A stretch of DNA of 64,000 nucleotides from Rotaria sordida. Taxonomy: Eukaryota; Rotifera; Eurotatoria; Philodinida; Philodinidae. The position numbers and the translations under genes are program-made. Below, in pieces: positions 35,801 to 48,389 of the stretch; the stretch's first letter is position 1; the number at the start of each line of letters is the position of its first letter. Under the pieces are notes generated by a model. That model was not told the origin of the DNA and made no database searches. It was given only the letters and a program-made list of their open reading frames with translations. The stretch is from assembly GCA_905250125.1 (NCBI GenBank), contig CAJNOL010000245.1:1-64000 (forward strand). The letters are read 5' to 3'.

Positions 35801-38800
35801 AATTTTTTGACATCGTTGATTAACTGAAGTTATTTGATCATAACCAAGAACATTTAATTCTTGTGCTATAGCAGCTATTTGTTCAACACGATCTTGATGT
35901 GCAGCTAGATCACTTTCAAATGCTAAATGTTTACGTGATAATGCACGTAAATCATTCAATGAACATTTTTTAAAGTCACTCGATTGTAATAAATCAGTTT
36001 TTCCTTGAGACCATTCTTCATGTATGTCACATTTATGTTGAAATTTTTTAGCCAAATGATCAAGACGTTCAAGGCTATAATATTAAATTTTGAAAACAAA
36101 AAAACATGAAGATTACATGAAAAGATAAGATTCATACCGACGTAATTCACGTAATAACCAATCTTCAAAGCCTTTTTCTGCTAATTCAAGACCTTTCCAA
36201 GCATCAACAATATTCTAAAAAAATTAATTTATGATTTCAACAAATACTAAAGAGCTCCATCGGATTTTGTGGCTTATCCTGAATCAGAATGCCATAATAG
36301 GATCGATACACTGATTATAATGCTCGGAGTATATTATATGGTACTCATACGTATTATGGTTCCTAAGATGTTACAAAGTTATGTAAATTTTGTTTTTTAA
36401 ACTCAATTCGATACAGTTATAGGTGTTCTTCAATTTTCTATAACCAATAATTTTCATCGTTGCTTTCTTCATACTTAAAAATGGTTCCTTTTCTTAGGTC
36501 TATGTTATTTCTTGACTACATGATATTTCTGTGTATTCAACTCTCTGTCACAGAACAAGTGAGTACTGACGTAAAACTTTGTCGAAAATTTCACACCGTT
36601 GAGCTCTGTATGTTTTACAGACAGTATCTTTCAGAATAACACCGAGTCATTGTCAACTTGTAAGATTGTCCTCTAAAATAGTCTGTATTCTTATATGTGA
36701 AGACCCGTGTATTGACCCTAGTTTAGCAATACTCAACGGCTCTATTTAATATTTTGATGTATCAATAATCAGTACAGCATACCTGTCGAACTGATATTAA
36801 TGCTTTCTTCATACACGGAAAAAAATTTTTGGCCTGCAGATCCTTGGAAGGGATACAGGAATATGGAAAAATTTATGTTTGAAATGAGCATGAGATTTTA
36901 TAGACTCTAGTAGAGTTTCATACAAAAACCAAACCTAGATGCTCTGGATAAAAATTTGAAAAGCAATAAAACTAACAGATCTCTGTCTTGCAACTATATT
37001 CTTGTACCCTACCCCAGGAGGGAGTCGAAGATCAAAAACATTTTTTTCGTTTATAAAAAAGTTATTTATATCAGTTTGTCAAGGATGCTATGCTGACTGT
37101 TGGTATATAACATTTTTCATAGGATCGTTGAATACTGTTTAACTATCGCCAATATACCAGCTCTTTCATATAGGAAAACAGACTATTCTAGCGAGCAATC
37201 TTGTCAGTTGACAATGAGTCCTTACTGTTCTGAAAGATGTTATGTATGAAACATATAGAGCTCTACAATGTGCAATTGTTGACAAAGTTTTCTATTGGTA
37301 CTCGCTTGTTCTGTGACAGAGAGTTGAATATATAGAAATATCATGTAGTCAAGAAATAATATAGACCTAAGAGACTAACTTTAGATATGAGAAAAGCAAC
37401 GATGAAAACTATTGATTATAAAGACCTTAATGTGTATGAGTAACCTATAATATCGCCTAAGAATTATAACCAGTGTATCGATCTTTAGCACGTCAAAATT
37501 TTCATAAGACTTGATTTTTTATACATCATTCGATACGTGGAAATTTGCTCTATAAAATCACACATATGACATCATATTTCACGATAAACCATCAAAGTCG
37601 ACAAGATTCTTTTGATTATTAATCTTACAGCAATTAATTTTCCTTCAGTTGGTGTAAATGCAGGTCGATTTGATAAACGAAGACGTGTTTGAAGTGTATT
37701 AAAATCTATTTCAAGTTTAGCTTTTTGCGATAATTTTGGTGGTTTTTGTGAACGACAATAATCTCGAAAATCGCCTAATTTAGCTTGTGTACCACTAAGT
37801 GTATTATCAGTAGCACGATTTTCTAACCATGGACGTTTTTGTTTAATCCATTCAAGTAAATCTGATGCTAATCGTTCATATTCAGCCATCATTTGTTCAT
37901 TTTCTTGATTAATACTCAATACTTTACATATTCGACTGGCTGCTTGTTCAGCCTATTTATGATAGAAAAAAAAATTTAGTTTTTTTTTTATTATTAAAGT
38001 AAATTCAATTAAAAACAACAAAACTTTAATTCATGCATAATTATAATAACCTTTTGTGTTGTAGAAAAAGCATGATAATATGATGATACATATGTCATAA
38101 CAACTTTTTCATCAGCTTTTATGCTATTATTGATTTCTACAAAATACAATACACATCAAAATTCATGCAGAAAATCGATTATAAGTATTATTTTTTTTTG
38201 TTTAAATCGGAATGGGTAAGACAGACAAAAAATTCATGCTCACTTCAAATGAAATATTCTTTTAAAAACCTTATAAACCCCAGCAAATGCATGATAATAG
38301 GCGCTGACATAAGTCATAACAGATTTTTCATCTGGTCTGACAGTATTGACCATATCTATTTAGTTATGGTTGATTTTTTGAAAATAAATATTCAAGACAT
38401 TATTATACTTACCTTCAGCATCAAGCATTTTTGGAATATCCAAATGTTTTTCAGCAATATCAAATGCAAGATTAAGATTTGTTAATGGATCATCCTAAAA
38501 GAAAAATTCTATTTATTTATCAAAGAATATTAGTTAATTATTATATAGATATTGTTGTTGTTGTTGTTATTGTCTAAGAGATTTTTAAATGATATTAACA
38601 ATTAATTTTATAGTTTAATTTATATATTTAAAAGCTTATTAAATCACTGATTGTTTTCATGTTTTCAGTTTTAGTATTTCTAGATTGTTTATGTTTTTTT
38701 TTTTTGATCTTTGAATTATTTGAAGGACATAATATGTCCTTGCATTAATGGAAGAATTATTCGAGATCTATATATAGATCAAGCATCTGGTATATGTTTT

Positions 38801-41095
38801 AATATTCTGATGCCTAGATGGCAGTGATATCAGCGACCGGCTCGATTTAATAGGGATTTCATACCGACTGGTACGGTCTATCGTTTTCTTGGATTTATTA
38901 TCAATATTTGTCGAGCTTCATGTCCTTCAAAAAATCGATCTTTTACCAGATATATTCAAATCGACTGAAAATTCTCTATGAACCTTCATTCTATATACAG
39001 AGTTTCTTTTTGTTTGAAAAGCGCATATTAGAATACAGAGTATGGCAGAACCATTTTTTTTTCATTCTTAATTTTTAAGTAGAGAGAAGCTTAATGTCTC
39101 AAAAAATATGGCACTGTAATTATGAAAGTACTCTTTTATATAATAGTAACAATGGCTAATTAAAAAAAAGGGATTCGATCATGCGCTCTTTCAAGCAAAT
39201 ATAGAATGAAGGTCCATAGAGAATTCTGGAAAAATATAAACAAAGAAAGAACAAATAAGATTTCCTGTTGTTTCTAAAAAAAACATATTTTCAAACGAAA
39301 AATGACAGAAATCATGTAAAGTTTTGGCGAAAAACGAGATGCCAAAAGAACCATACCGGTTATGAAAGGTCAAACCACGAACTGTCATCTTAATTTCGAT
39401 TTTTCTGACGAATACCGACTTTTTTGTTTAGAGAGACCTTAAATCAGGCAACCTCTATATATAAAATGAATGAAGGCCAAACATCTGTCATCTTCAGGGT
39501 GCATATCCTTTAACCAACTGATCGACTACAGGGATGCTAATAGTACCGGTATCGATTTTAGACACACTAGTCCATTTTGAGTTAATCGCATTGATTCCAT
39601 CTATACTTCAATGGGCTTCTTCACTTACAAGGGAATCTTTTCAGATTTCCCTTTCTGATTTCAATGATTTTCTTTTGCCTATAGATACTACATTGTGTTC
39701 TAATAAAAATTCTCAAAAAGGATTTGGGTTTCTATTAATATTTGACTAATCTATCGAATTTTGATGTGAAGCTTTGAAAAAAGAGGTCTATATCTTGAAA
39801 GTCTCATATCCAAAAGAGACTTTATTCAAAACTTCTAAATTTTTTTATGAAAGTTAATCCTATTTGAGTTCTCTATATGCACTAAGTTCCAGATCGAAAT
39901 TCCAAAATAGAATTTTCTGTGAAAACCTGGAACCTCTATGATAGCTTAGTCAAATCTTAATAGGAACCCAACACTTTTCGAGTTTTTAGTAGAATACTAT
40001 GTAATATCTATAGGCAAAAAAGTCATTGAAATCCTAAGGAGGCATTTGAAAAGGTTTCCTCATTAATATTCTTTTTCAGATTTGATCAAAGATATTTATT
40101 TCGAATGAAAATTGAAGAAAACTTACTTTAGTTAATTTGTTATAGTCAAGTAAATCAGGACGATGTCGATGGATAAGTGCACAAAAAGCGAGACCATCTT
40201 TGAAACTATTTTTAAAAGACAAGTAAAAAATAAAAAACAAAAATAATTTTGTTTTTATTTATATTTTAAACCTGGTATGAAAATTTTGAACATTAACATT
40301 CTTATATGGTGCTGTTTTACGTTGACACCATAATAATAAACCTTCCTTAGCCGACATTTCTATAATCACATAAAGATTATAAATTTTTCAATTGATTTAT
40401 CTTTTCTACCTTCAACAGAAATATCTTGAATAGCAAAACGTAAAATAATAGTCCAGATCATTCCTAATGTCATTTTTAAATTTCCATCAACAATTTCTAA
40501 GAAAAATTCAAAAATAGTTTTTTGTTTATTTTTCAAATATTTTATACCTTCAGCACCAACCATTAATTTAACACCTTTACTCATTATAAAATCAAGTGCT
40601 TTGTTTACATTTGCAATTTTATGAAATCTACAAAAAAAAAAAAAAAAAAAAATTTTTCTTTGTTGGTTTTTTTTCTTCGTATTTAATAAACCTCATTCGT
40701 CCACGATCAGGTTTAACAAGTTGTTCATTTGAAATAACTTCTAATAAAAGCATAAGTTTCAAACCATTTTGAAAATCTTCGTCAATATTTTCAATTGCTG
40801 TACCAACTTTACGTAAATGTGAATTACACCAAGCAGTAAATGTCTGAAAATGATAAACATATAAATAAATAATAAAATTCCAAATATAAAAAACAAAATC
40901 AATGACTTTTTTTTGTTGTCGTTCCCATGCTGGATCAAGTACAGCTTCACGTTCCCATTCTTCTTCTGGAACCATATAATCATCAACTGAATTTTGTTGT
41001 GGATATCCTCCTCCACCATATGATTGTTGTTGTTGCTGTTGTTGGTATGCCATACCGTTATGTCCATTTGTTTCTTGATAATAATACGCACTCAT
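32854..41095 (-). CDS. ACTN: Alpha-actinin
   Basis: F-actin cross-linker of Z-discs, stress fibres and adhesions. Exons (5'-3'): 40907-41095, 40692-40843, 40548-40627, 40410-40496, 40272-40359, 40127-40205, 38413-38494, then 38270-38355 or 38051-38136, 37629-37952, 36138-36214, 35602-36074, 35372-35526, 33385-33880, 33077-33306 and 32854-33012. All phases agree and the product is about 918 residues, as expected. A Gln/Gly/Tyr-rich head is followed by two calponin-homology domains ([46 protein letters not shown]), spectrin repeats beginning [12 protein letters not shown], and C-terminal EF-hands ([27 protein letters not shown]), ending YGESDL. The EF loops look degenerate. Two alternative exons encode the end of CH2. 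The long introns carry repeats. The donor of exon 1 (GTCATT) is weak. Confidence 0.95.
33881..35371 (-). other. Long intron of alpha-actinin
   Basis: A 1491 bp intron between spectrin-repeat exons. Around 35045-35100 and 35220-35275 there is a diverged direct repeat (TCTGGGTTCAAAAATTTTGGA / TCTGGGTCCGAAAATTTTAGA, then GGGTTCTAGTC / GGCTCTAGTC). No coding signal. Confidence 0.5.
36300..37486. mobile_element. Foldback element with about 400 bp inverted arms, in alpha-actinin intron
   Basis: The left arm (about 36300-36720) and right arm (about 37110-37486) are inverted copies. Words shared in order: GATCGATACACTG (tips), TTTTCATCGTTGCTTT, TTAGGTCTAT..TATTTCTTGACTAC, ATTCAACTCTCTGTCACAG, GAGCTCT.TATGTTT, TCATTGTCAACT and AATAGTCTG. 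The spacer is about 390 bp. The element makes up most of a 1.4 kb intron between alpha-actinin exons 9 and 10. Confidence 0.85.
38051..38136 (-). other. Alternative alpha-actinin exon 8b (end of CH2 domain)
   Basis: 86 bp coding [20 protein letters not shown] then [13 protein letters not shown] acceptor, GTTATT donor. Its second half is closer to the canonical alpha-actinin sequence. Using both 8a and 8b would shift the frame. Confidence 0.85.
38270..38355 (-). other. Alternative alpha-actinin exon 8a (end of CH2 domain)
   Basis: 86 bp coding [20 protein letters not shown] then [13 protein letters not shown] acceptor, GTTTTT donor. It enters in phase 1 and leaves in phase 0, exactly like 8b. 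Confidence 0.85.
38920..39441. mobile_element. MITE-like element, family 1, copy in alpha-actinin intron
   Basis: About 520 bp starting TGTCCTTCAAAAAATCGATC and ending near TTAGAGAGACCTT. Internal words match the copy at 21928-22447 in order: CTTCATTCTATATA, TTCTTTTTGTTTGAAA, TGAAAGTACTCTTTTATATA, GCTCTTTCAAGCA and ATGACAGAAATCAT. Same orientation on the plus strand. No coding capacity. Confidence 0.7.
39700..40075. repeat. Possible dispersed repeat shared with the Pumilio intron
   Basis: Shares words such as AAAAGAGACTTT / CAAGAGACTTT, GATAGCTTAG and GGAGGCATTTGAAAAGGTTTC / GGAAACATCTGAAGAGGTTTC with 63500-63760, in the same order. Divergence is high. Confidence 0.4.
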
Positions 41096-43247
41096 CGTTT
41101 TTTTTTTTTTTTCTTTTATAAATATATATGTAAATTATTTAAACGACAACGCCAGTCGACGAGTACATCTACAATTAAAATTTGTTCATTATATTGTGTC
41201 AATCATTTTATATACTGCATATATCTACGTGCCTATTTTATGAAATAAAATATCAGACATAGAAATCGACAAACGGTTAACAGAACAAAAAGAGAAAAAA
41301 GAAAAGAAAAATAGCACAGGTGGGAAGTTGCCTGAAGTGCGTACATGCATGTATATATTGTATAGAATGTATGTGTATATATTATTTAGTAGTAGGAGTA
41401 GTTGAACATCGTATTCACATGTTTTAATTGTCTTGTTCATTCGAGCGCACGGACAAATGATTGACATAAATTAATGTTCGTCTTTCTCGAAATAAGAAAC
41501 AGAAAAAAAAAAGAAGAAAGAATCTTTAAGCTCTTTCAAAATAAGTGTCAGAAAGGCGTATTCATGATAATCAAGTTAAATAGGTTAAGATATCAAATGA
41601 AACATACAAAGCTAATTTGATTGACCGGTAACAAACATGTAACAGCAGTTGTAGTTGTTGTTCTTTTCTTTTTTTTTTCTCTTTTCTTATTTCTATCTAT
41701 TGATGTCTTCGATCAATGCCATGAATAATATTACAATAAACGACGATAAATAACTCTTATGATAAAAAAACGAACAAGTATATGAATAATATTCTTATAT
41801 TTTGTTGATTTTCCTTAATATTTCTCATTGAAATAAAAGGAAAAAAAAAAAACACCAAAAAAAAAGACGAAATAAATTTAATATGTAGAAAACAAAAAAA
41901 CAATATAGAAAAAAATATAATGAAGATTATTTTTTCTCTAATAATAAATCAGATAACAATAGTTAGAACAGCCTATTTTCAGCTCTTGTTATATCGTATA
42001 TTTGTTATTAACGAATAACTCGTTTACGAACGAGACAGAGAAGAAACAAGAGAAAGAGTAACAAACCAATCGACAACACATCTCTTCCAAGAAAAAAATG
42101 GGAAGAGAGAGAGAGAGAGAGGAGTTAAGATGATCTTTGGTACTGACAGATGTTCGATCTATATGTGTACTTAGACTAGTAAGACGCGTCGTAATGCAAA
42201 GCTTCCCTCCTTTAGACGACTACGATAGACTTGTATACCTATATGTCTAGATGTCTGCTCATGTTATAATCTTTTCCTTCACTCGTCGCGTTGTTCTCTT
42301 TCTCTTCTTATTTTCTTATGAGGTTTCCTGTAGTACATATATGCATACACACAACATCATTAGGAGAATAAGATCGATGTATGAAGGAAGAGACATAAAG
42401 AAAGCAAAAAATAACTTTGCATAAAACGCGCCACATTGATATATCGTCCATATATATAGAGAAGAGGTAAACGATCTCTATTTGAAGATTCTTCCTCTCT
42501 CTCGCTCTTGCTCTCTTTCTCTCTGTCTTTTGTTCGTTTGTAGCAATACAATATGTTATCATTATCAGTTTCTTTTTTTTCTTCTTCCCTCCTTCCTTTG
42601 TCATATACAGGACAAGTGACGAAACAAAATAGATAATCGATGATAAATTAGTAAATTTCTATAATAGAAAAAATATTAATATTTATGAATAAATGAAAAA
42701 TAGATCGATCAATCAAATCATTGAGAGAAAAGAACAGATGAACTGAATAGAAAATAAAGAAATATCTATCTTCTAATATATAAAAAAGAAAAAGACAAAA
42801 AACATGATTTTTCTCTCTTCATTTCTTAAACAATAATCGACAAACAGTACCAGGTCATTCCACTAGCCATAATCAATAGATCTATTGGTTTGTTTGATTG
42901 TTGAAACAGAGGTGGAGCCATTTTTTGATTGGCATTTTTACAAGCCATTCTCATTAAAGTAAAATTCTTGTGTTCTGACTGTCATTTATTTGGAAAAACA
43001 CAATCAAGACATTATATCATGTTTTATTGTACATAATCAAATTCTTATTTTAAAAAAGAAAACTAAAGATAAATCATTTTCAAATAGTAGAATAACAAAC
43101 AACAAACACAACGAATAGTTTTAATCAAATTTGAATTCTTTTTTTTTTCTATTTTAACGTGTGTTGTTCTTTGTTTGTAATGCTTGAAACAAAAGAAAAA
43201 AACAATGAAGATAGTAAATTTTATTGTGTTTTAGTGTAAGTTATATT
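41096..43247. other. Divergent intergenic region, alpha-actinin / UBE2U
   Basis: 5' flanks of both genes. Contains GA and CT microsatellite tracts (42103-42120, about 42490-42525) and A-rich stretches. Open frames here are low-complexity. An AG acceptor-like site at 43233-43234 is 13 bp before the UBE2U start. Confidence 0.5.
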
Positions 43248-44389
43248 ATGCATTCTCGTGCTTATTTATTGATAAAACGTGATCTATATTTACTTGATAA
43301 TAATCCAGTGGATGGCATTGATATTGAACCGATTATTGATGATAATGTTTTTGATTTAACATTATTTCTTCGTCCAGTAAAAAGTTCTCAATGGTATGGT
43401 TCTATGTTTCGAATATTTTGTTCATTTTATGATACATTTAATGTTCAACCACCAATACTTCAATTTGATCCAATACATATTCCATATCATCCAAATGTTG
43501 ATCCAATAACAGGTCGAGTTAGTTTATCAACAAGTGATAAATGGAGTTCACGTTTTACATTACGTTCATTATTTGATGAATTAGCTAATGCATTTATAAC
43601 ACCAAATCAAAAAACTGTCATCAATTCTGATGCTATGCGTATGCTTAAATATCGTCCAACAGATTATCAAGCTATAATTCATGATTCTATTGTAAAAAGT
43701 CAACAATTAATGGATTTAATTAATGAAGAAAAAATAAATAATAATCAACAATATACTATTGTATCCAAAGGAAAAGATGGTAAAAATTATAAGAACAATG
43801 ATTATTTTATTTTTTTGTTTTATAGCTAATCGAGCACGTGTACGTACACCAGGAATTGGTACACGACGACAACGTAATAATTTATCATTAAATCAACGAA
43901 TATCATTTGAAGATTATCTTAGTACATGGAGAGGTATAGCAACATCAAAAGCAAATTCAAATGAAGAAAATTCATTACTTAATTATTTAAGTTTACAACC
44001 AAAATTACAAGCTCAACATCTTGCTTTAAATCCAGATGAACTTGGTATGATGGAATATGAAATTGATAATTACAAAAATTTTGTTTTTATTTTTAGCTCG
44101 ACAACTTGATGATCGAGCACTTCAATTTGAAAGACTTAAATATGGTAAATTAACAAATGATGAACGTGGACGTAAACTTGTACAAGTTTCACAAATGAGT
44201 TTAAATGAAAGTAATCAACGACCACTTGTTGTTACTGAAGCTAATAGTCGTGTTGATATAACAACAAATTATGAAAACAATATTCGACATATAGAAGAAC
44301 ATAATCTTATAAAAAATGATGAAGTTGATGAACTAATTGTCTGGACACAATGCCTACCGGATACAGATGAAACTATTGAAGAGAATTAA
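43248..44389 (+). CDS. UBE2U: UBE2U-like ubiquitin-conjugating enzyme variant lacking the catalytic Cys
   Basis: Exons 43248-43779, 43826-44044 and 44097-44389, about 347 residues. Orthology to human UBE2U is supported by the start MHSRAYLLIKRDLYLL (human MHGRAYLLLHRDF), by YHPNVDPITG, by the post-UBC motif ISFEDYLSTWRGIATSKA and by the C-terminal VDELIVWTQ. The UBC fold covers about residues 1-150 and keeps HPN (81-83). The active-site position, which reads GQPCID in human, here reads GRVSLS, so Ser92 replaces the thioester Cys. A normal E2 thioester therefore cannot form; a UEV-like scaffold role is inferred. The start is set by homology. The next gene begins only 156 bp downstream on the same strand. 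Confidence 0.88.
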
Positions 44390-44545
44390 TAATATTTTTC
44401 TATGGTTTTTTTTTATATTTCGACATAAAATCTCATCGATCTTTTTTTTTTCTTTAAAAATAAAAGAATTATTTTTTCTTTTTTTTTAAAAAAATTTTGT
44501 AGATTTATTTTTCAAATAAAAACAAAAAGGAAATTTATCAACAGT

Positions 44546-46737
44546 ATGGCAACGAATGAGGTTCCAGCATCACAAATAGATAATCAAAATCATGTAAGAC
44601 TAATACATTTGATTGATGCTGAATCAAATAAAATGGAATTATTTTTTTTATTGAAATAATCATAAAAATTATTTTTTCCTACAAAGATTTCAAGAGAATT
44701 GGACCAGATACAATTAGGAGAAATCAAGATTTCTTACTTCACTCGAGACAGCATCTAATTTCTTTACATTTCACTGGCTAGTGGCTATGTTGTTCGACAC
44801 ATATCCACAAGGGACTGTGTGCAAAGCCTAAGTAGCATTAGCCATGAAATGACCCGAGACAAGTTATTGACGACTATCTGTCTTAGATCATTCGTCCGAT
44901 AGCATGTCCATGCACTTGTAGTTAGTTGGTGTGTATAATGAACTCAAGCAGTTGAACGTCAGAACACTGCGTCAGACCAACCTTCTGTCCGCGTCAGTAT
45001 TAAAGAGAAATGGATGTAAGTTCAATAACTCGACAAGGGCAACAGTTAGTAATCTGTAGTTATTCTTTGCAAAACATTTAAAGATATTTTGATAAAAAGT
45101 CAAAAATTTGCTAAAAGATCAAAAGAACTCTATTTAAAATTAACTAAGTAGACGCGCGATTTAGTCCATGAAGATATGAAAAGATAATCACTTGAAATCG
45201 TACCTTGAACTATAAATCTAAAGGCGTTCTATCCGAAGCATATATCAAAATCAAAATTACATCGAAACACAATACCATTTTCATGCATTGTTTTTGCGAA
45301 GATGATGAACTTTAAAATAATTTTTTCTTATGTAGTATCCGATAAAAAGACTTTCGAAGTTTTCCTCTTTTGATCGCTCAAAATCGAAGGTCGACAGCTA
45401 TAGTCATTCTCAAGTTATTAAGGTTACACCCATCCTTTTTTAATGCTGAAGCGAACGTAAGTAATAGTTGTAAGGAAGATATTGGGTTATTGAATCTGTC
45501 GCTAGATAGCTGGAAGGCAGAATATTCTTTTTTCTTCCTCTACATGTCAACACTTTGCACGATCAAAATAACCGATAATTAACATTGTTTTATTTTGTGC
45601 TTACATTGTCACTTGTATCCCATGAAGTGCTAATAATCGATGAGTGATAAAAAAAAGTAATTAGCGAACATTCTCTTTCAGGTTTCATTTTTTATTTCTT
45701 AATTTTTGAATACTTTATTTTTAAATTTTTAAAAGAATTATTTATACATATTTAATATAGAATATAAACAATATTCCTTTGTATGCCGAATCAAAAATGA
45801 CACGTCAACAAGCTATACATGAAATAGGTGATATTATTTTACGTTCTAATATGAAACCACGATTAGTTAAATATACATTACAATTATTAAAAAAACTTTT
45901 ACCATCTGATAATACATTACCAAATACAATTGATGAACTTTTTCGTGCTATGATGTCATGTAAATATCAAATAACAACATCATTGTTTTTTTTTTTTTTT
46001 GATAGAATATAGTTCCTATTTTTTACAGCTGAAAATGATTGGCGTTTGACACAATATTTTATAAGACATAAAGAATGTCCGTCCATTTTATCAGCATCAT
46101 CAAATATATGCAATGAAAATTCAAATAGATCAATCAATCTTGATAGCTCATTGTCAACAGAACAACAAGATGAATATAATATTTCAGTACAATCATCATC
46201 ATCAAGTTCCGATGATGAAAATCCTTATGAAAAGCTACAAAAATATTTACGACCAATCACTGATATAGCAAGAGGTAATATAAATTTTCTAAGTTTTAAT
46301 CAATTAAGTATTTCAATATTTAGATTTTAATCTAAACTATACAACAACATTACCTATCAACATCAATCAACGATTACAATTAGCATCTAATTCAATTAAT
46401 CCATCAAAGTTTTTGGATGAATTTAATCGATTAATAAGTGAAGTTTGTATCAAAAACAAAATAGAATCTTCATATTTTAATCATTTATCTATTTTATATA
46501 GACTACATCAACAGTATCTACTAATGAACAAGATTTATTTGATACAACAAGAATATTTGATGATACTGATAATGATACATTACATTATTCAATATCGAAT
46601 GATAATAAAAAATTATGTTGTTTTGTAAATAAATTAATTTTCCACCAAAAAAAAAAAATGATTTTTTTTTTCATTCATTATAGGAAATAAATGGATATGA
46701 TGTACTTAATGGTGGTAAACGGTGTCAATACTATTAA
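44546..46737 (+). CDS. Unrecognised protein, 262 residues
   Basis: Exons 44546-44593, 45761-45959, 46029-46274, 46324-46442, 46502-46624 and 46684-46737 join in phase. The first exon (MATNEVPASQIDNQNH) is separated by a 1.2 kb intron. Residues about 20-75 are helical and conserved-looking (MTRQQAIHEIGDIILRSNMK, LVKYTLQLLKKLLP); the centre has a Ser/Asp/Glu stretch (SSSSSDDENPYEKL); the rest is polar. No domain I can name. The exon 4 donor (GTTTGT) is weak but keeps frame. Its position 156 bp after UBE2U, with an AG acceptor-like site 43 bp before its ATG, would suit a trans-spliced downstream cistron. Confidence 0.65.
44594..45760 (+). other. Long intron 1 of the unrecognised gene
   Basis: 1167 bp; GTAAGA donor, ATATAG acceptor. 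A 70-codon open frame at 45370-45582 has no recognisable domain. Confidence 0.6.
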
Positions 46738-48389
46738 AAGTAAATTAGTCGTATATTGTTAGATTTGATATAAAAACTTAAGATTTAATAATTTTGTTCT
46801 TTTTTTTTCTTTCTGATGTATGTAACTATGGTTTTTGATAGATCGAATATTAAATAAAGAAAGAATGTAAATAAATAGAAGGAGGCTGTTACTGAAACAA
46901 CAATCGATATAAATGGTGGCAATAAAAAAAAGAGATTGCAAAAAAAAAAGTGCTTTATCAAAGCATCATGAGAAAACAAAATCTTATTATATAAAAATTC
47001 TATGAAATAATGCGACAATTGTCATATATATTTATATAAAGGTTTTCATGTTGGTATCTATTGTTTATGACAGCTGAGTATCTTTAATTTGAATATTTCA
47101 GTAAGAAAATATTAAAGACTTTGATAAGAAGACTTTTTTTTATTATACTTGATTTTCACTACACAAAGTGAAAGTCGCTCTGATGATCTTAAGAATTGTT
47201 CTATGTTACTTGTTTTTATAATTTTATCGTATTTGAAAACTATATATAATGTATGATCAGGAGGTGATTCCAATCTTGGAAAATTTTTGTGTTTCTTCAG
47301 CGGATTTCTAGCGTTTTATCGGTTGTTTTGCTCACTAATTTTCAAAAAACTGCTGAATTCTCTTCTCACCCAAACTTGATCAATTTTAGCAAAAATCATC
47401 TAATCTTCCTCCTGAGTCATCGACCCCCTTTCTCTACAATCCTCGTGGTGGCTTCGAAATACCCCTGTATGTGATACGAAATTCTTTTGTTTTTTTTTCT
47501 TTATTATCACTTTCACTTCAAAAGTTTATTGACTAAAAATCCAGGGAAAAATTAGAAAAGACATTTTGTTATTATTAGTTATAACTATATGACTTATTTA
47601 GTATTTTCACTTATATATAATCGCTATTATCTAGAAAAAGAATTGAATTAGCAATTAATACTGGAAAATCTATTCTCACTTGTGAAATCTTTTTATTTAT
47701 TAAGTGTATTGTAATAAAGATTTATGACTGTCATTGAAATAAACGCATAGCAGTGGTGCGGCATCTAGGATTTATTTATTGATTCACTAACATGAATAAA
47801 CTAATCGTCGTTCTTCTTTTTTGGTTCTGTTTGCATACATGAATTGTAGTGGTCTTGATTTCATAAAAATGTAGCTACGAGATCATCTTATCATACCTTT
47901 ATGGTAGAAAATGTACTCTGCAACTCTATAGATTGATGTTAAGTAGTAGACTAAAAACGTACTAGGTGATCTATTTCAATTCATGAGTATCAATATTGCT
48001 ACTAAGTAAAATGATTTTCTGTAAATTGAAAATTTCTACTTCTAAAACCCTTTTTATTTTTCTTTAAATAAGAAGTTTCAATTGTCATAAGTTTGTTTTT
48101 ATTTTGATCATAAGTTTTATTATATAAGAGTATTCAAAAGTTCGTTTGATATTCGTTTAACAGGTGCTCCACAGTAAATATGTGAAAACATTAAAACTTG
48201 ATGTTTCTCACTATCAAAAAGTGTTCTATCTTCTGATATTATAATATCAGAAGGTGGAGTACTGGTTTTTTTATAATAGGAAGCATTAACTTTATTGCTC
48301 CCATACTAAACAGTGTAACATCCACTAACGAGTAAATTCAAAATTTTGAACTTTTGAAAAAAATTTATCATAGCTTTTTTAAACTGCAG
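46738..48389. other. Intergenic before AIFM3-like gene, no gene seen
   Basis: AT-rich. A perfect short palindrome (CTTCTGATATTATAATATCAGAAG) at about 48231-48254 could form a hairpin. The last bases form a CTGCAG acceptor-like site directly abutting the AIFM3 ATG. Confidence 0.5.

Noticed and set aside
42308..42604. 98-codon minus-strand Lys/Arg-rich open frame
   Set aside because: Produced by CT/TTC-rich microsatellite tracts upstream of UBE2U.
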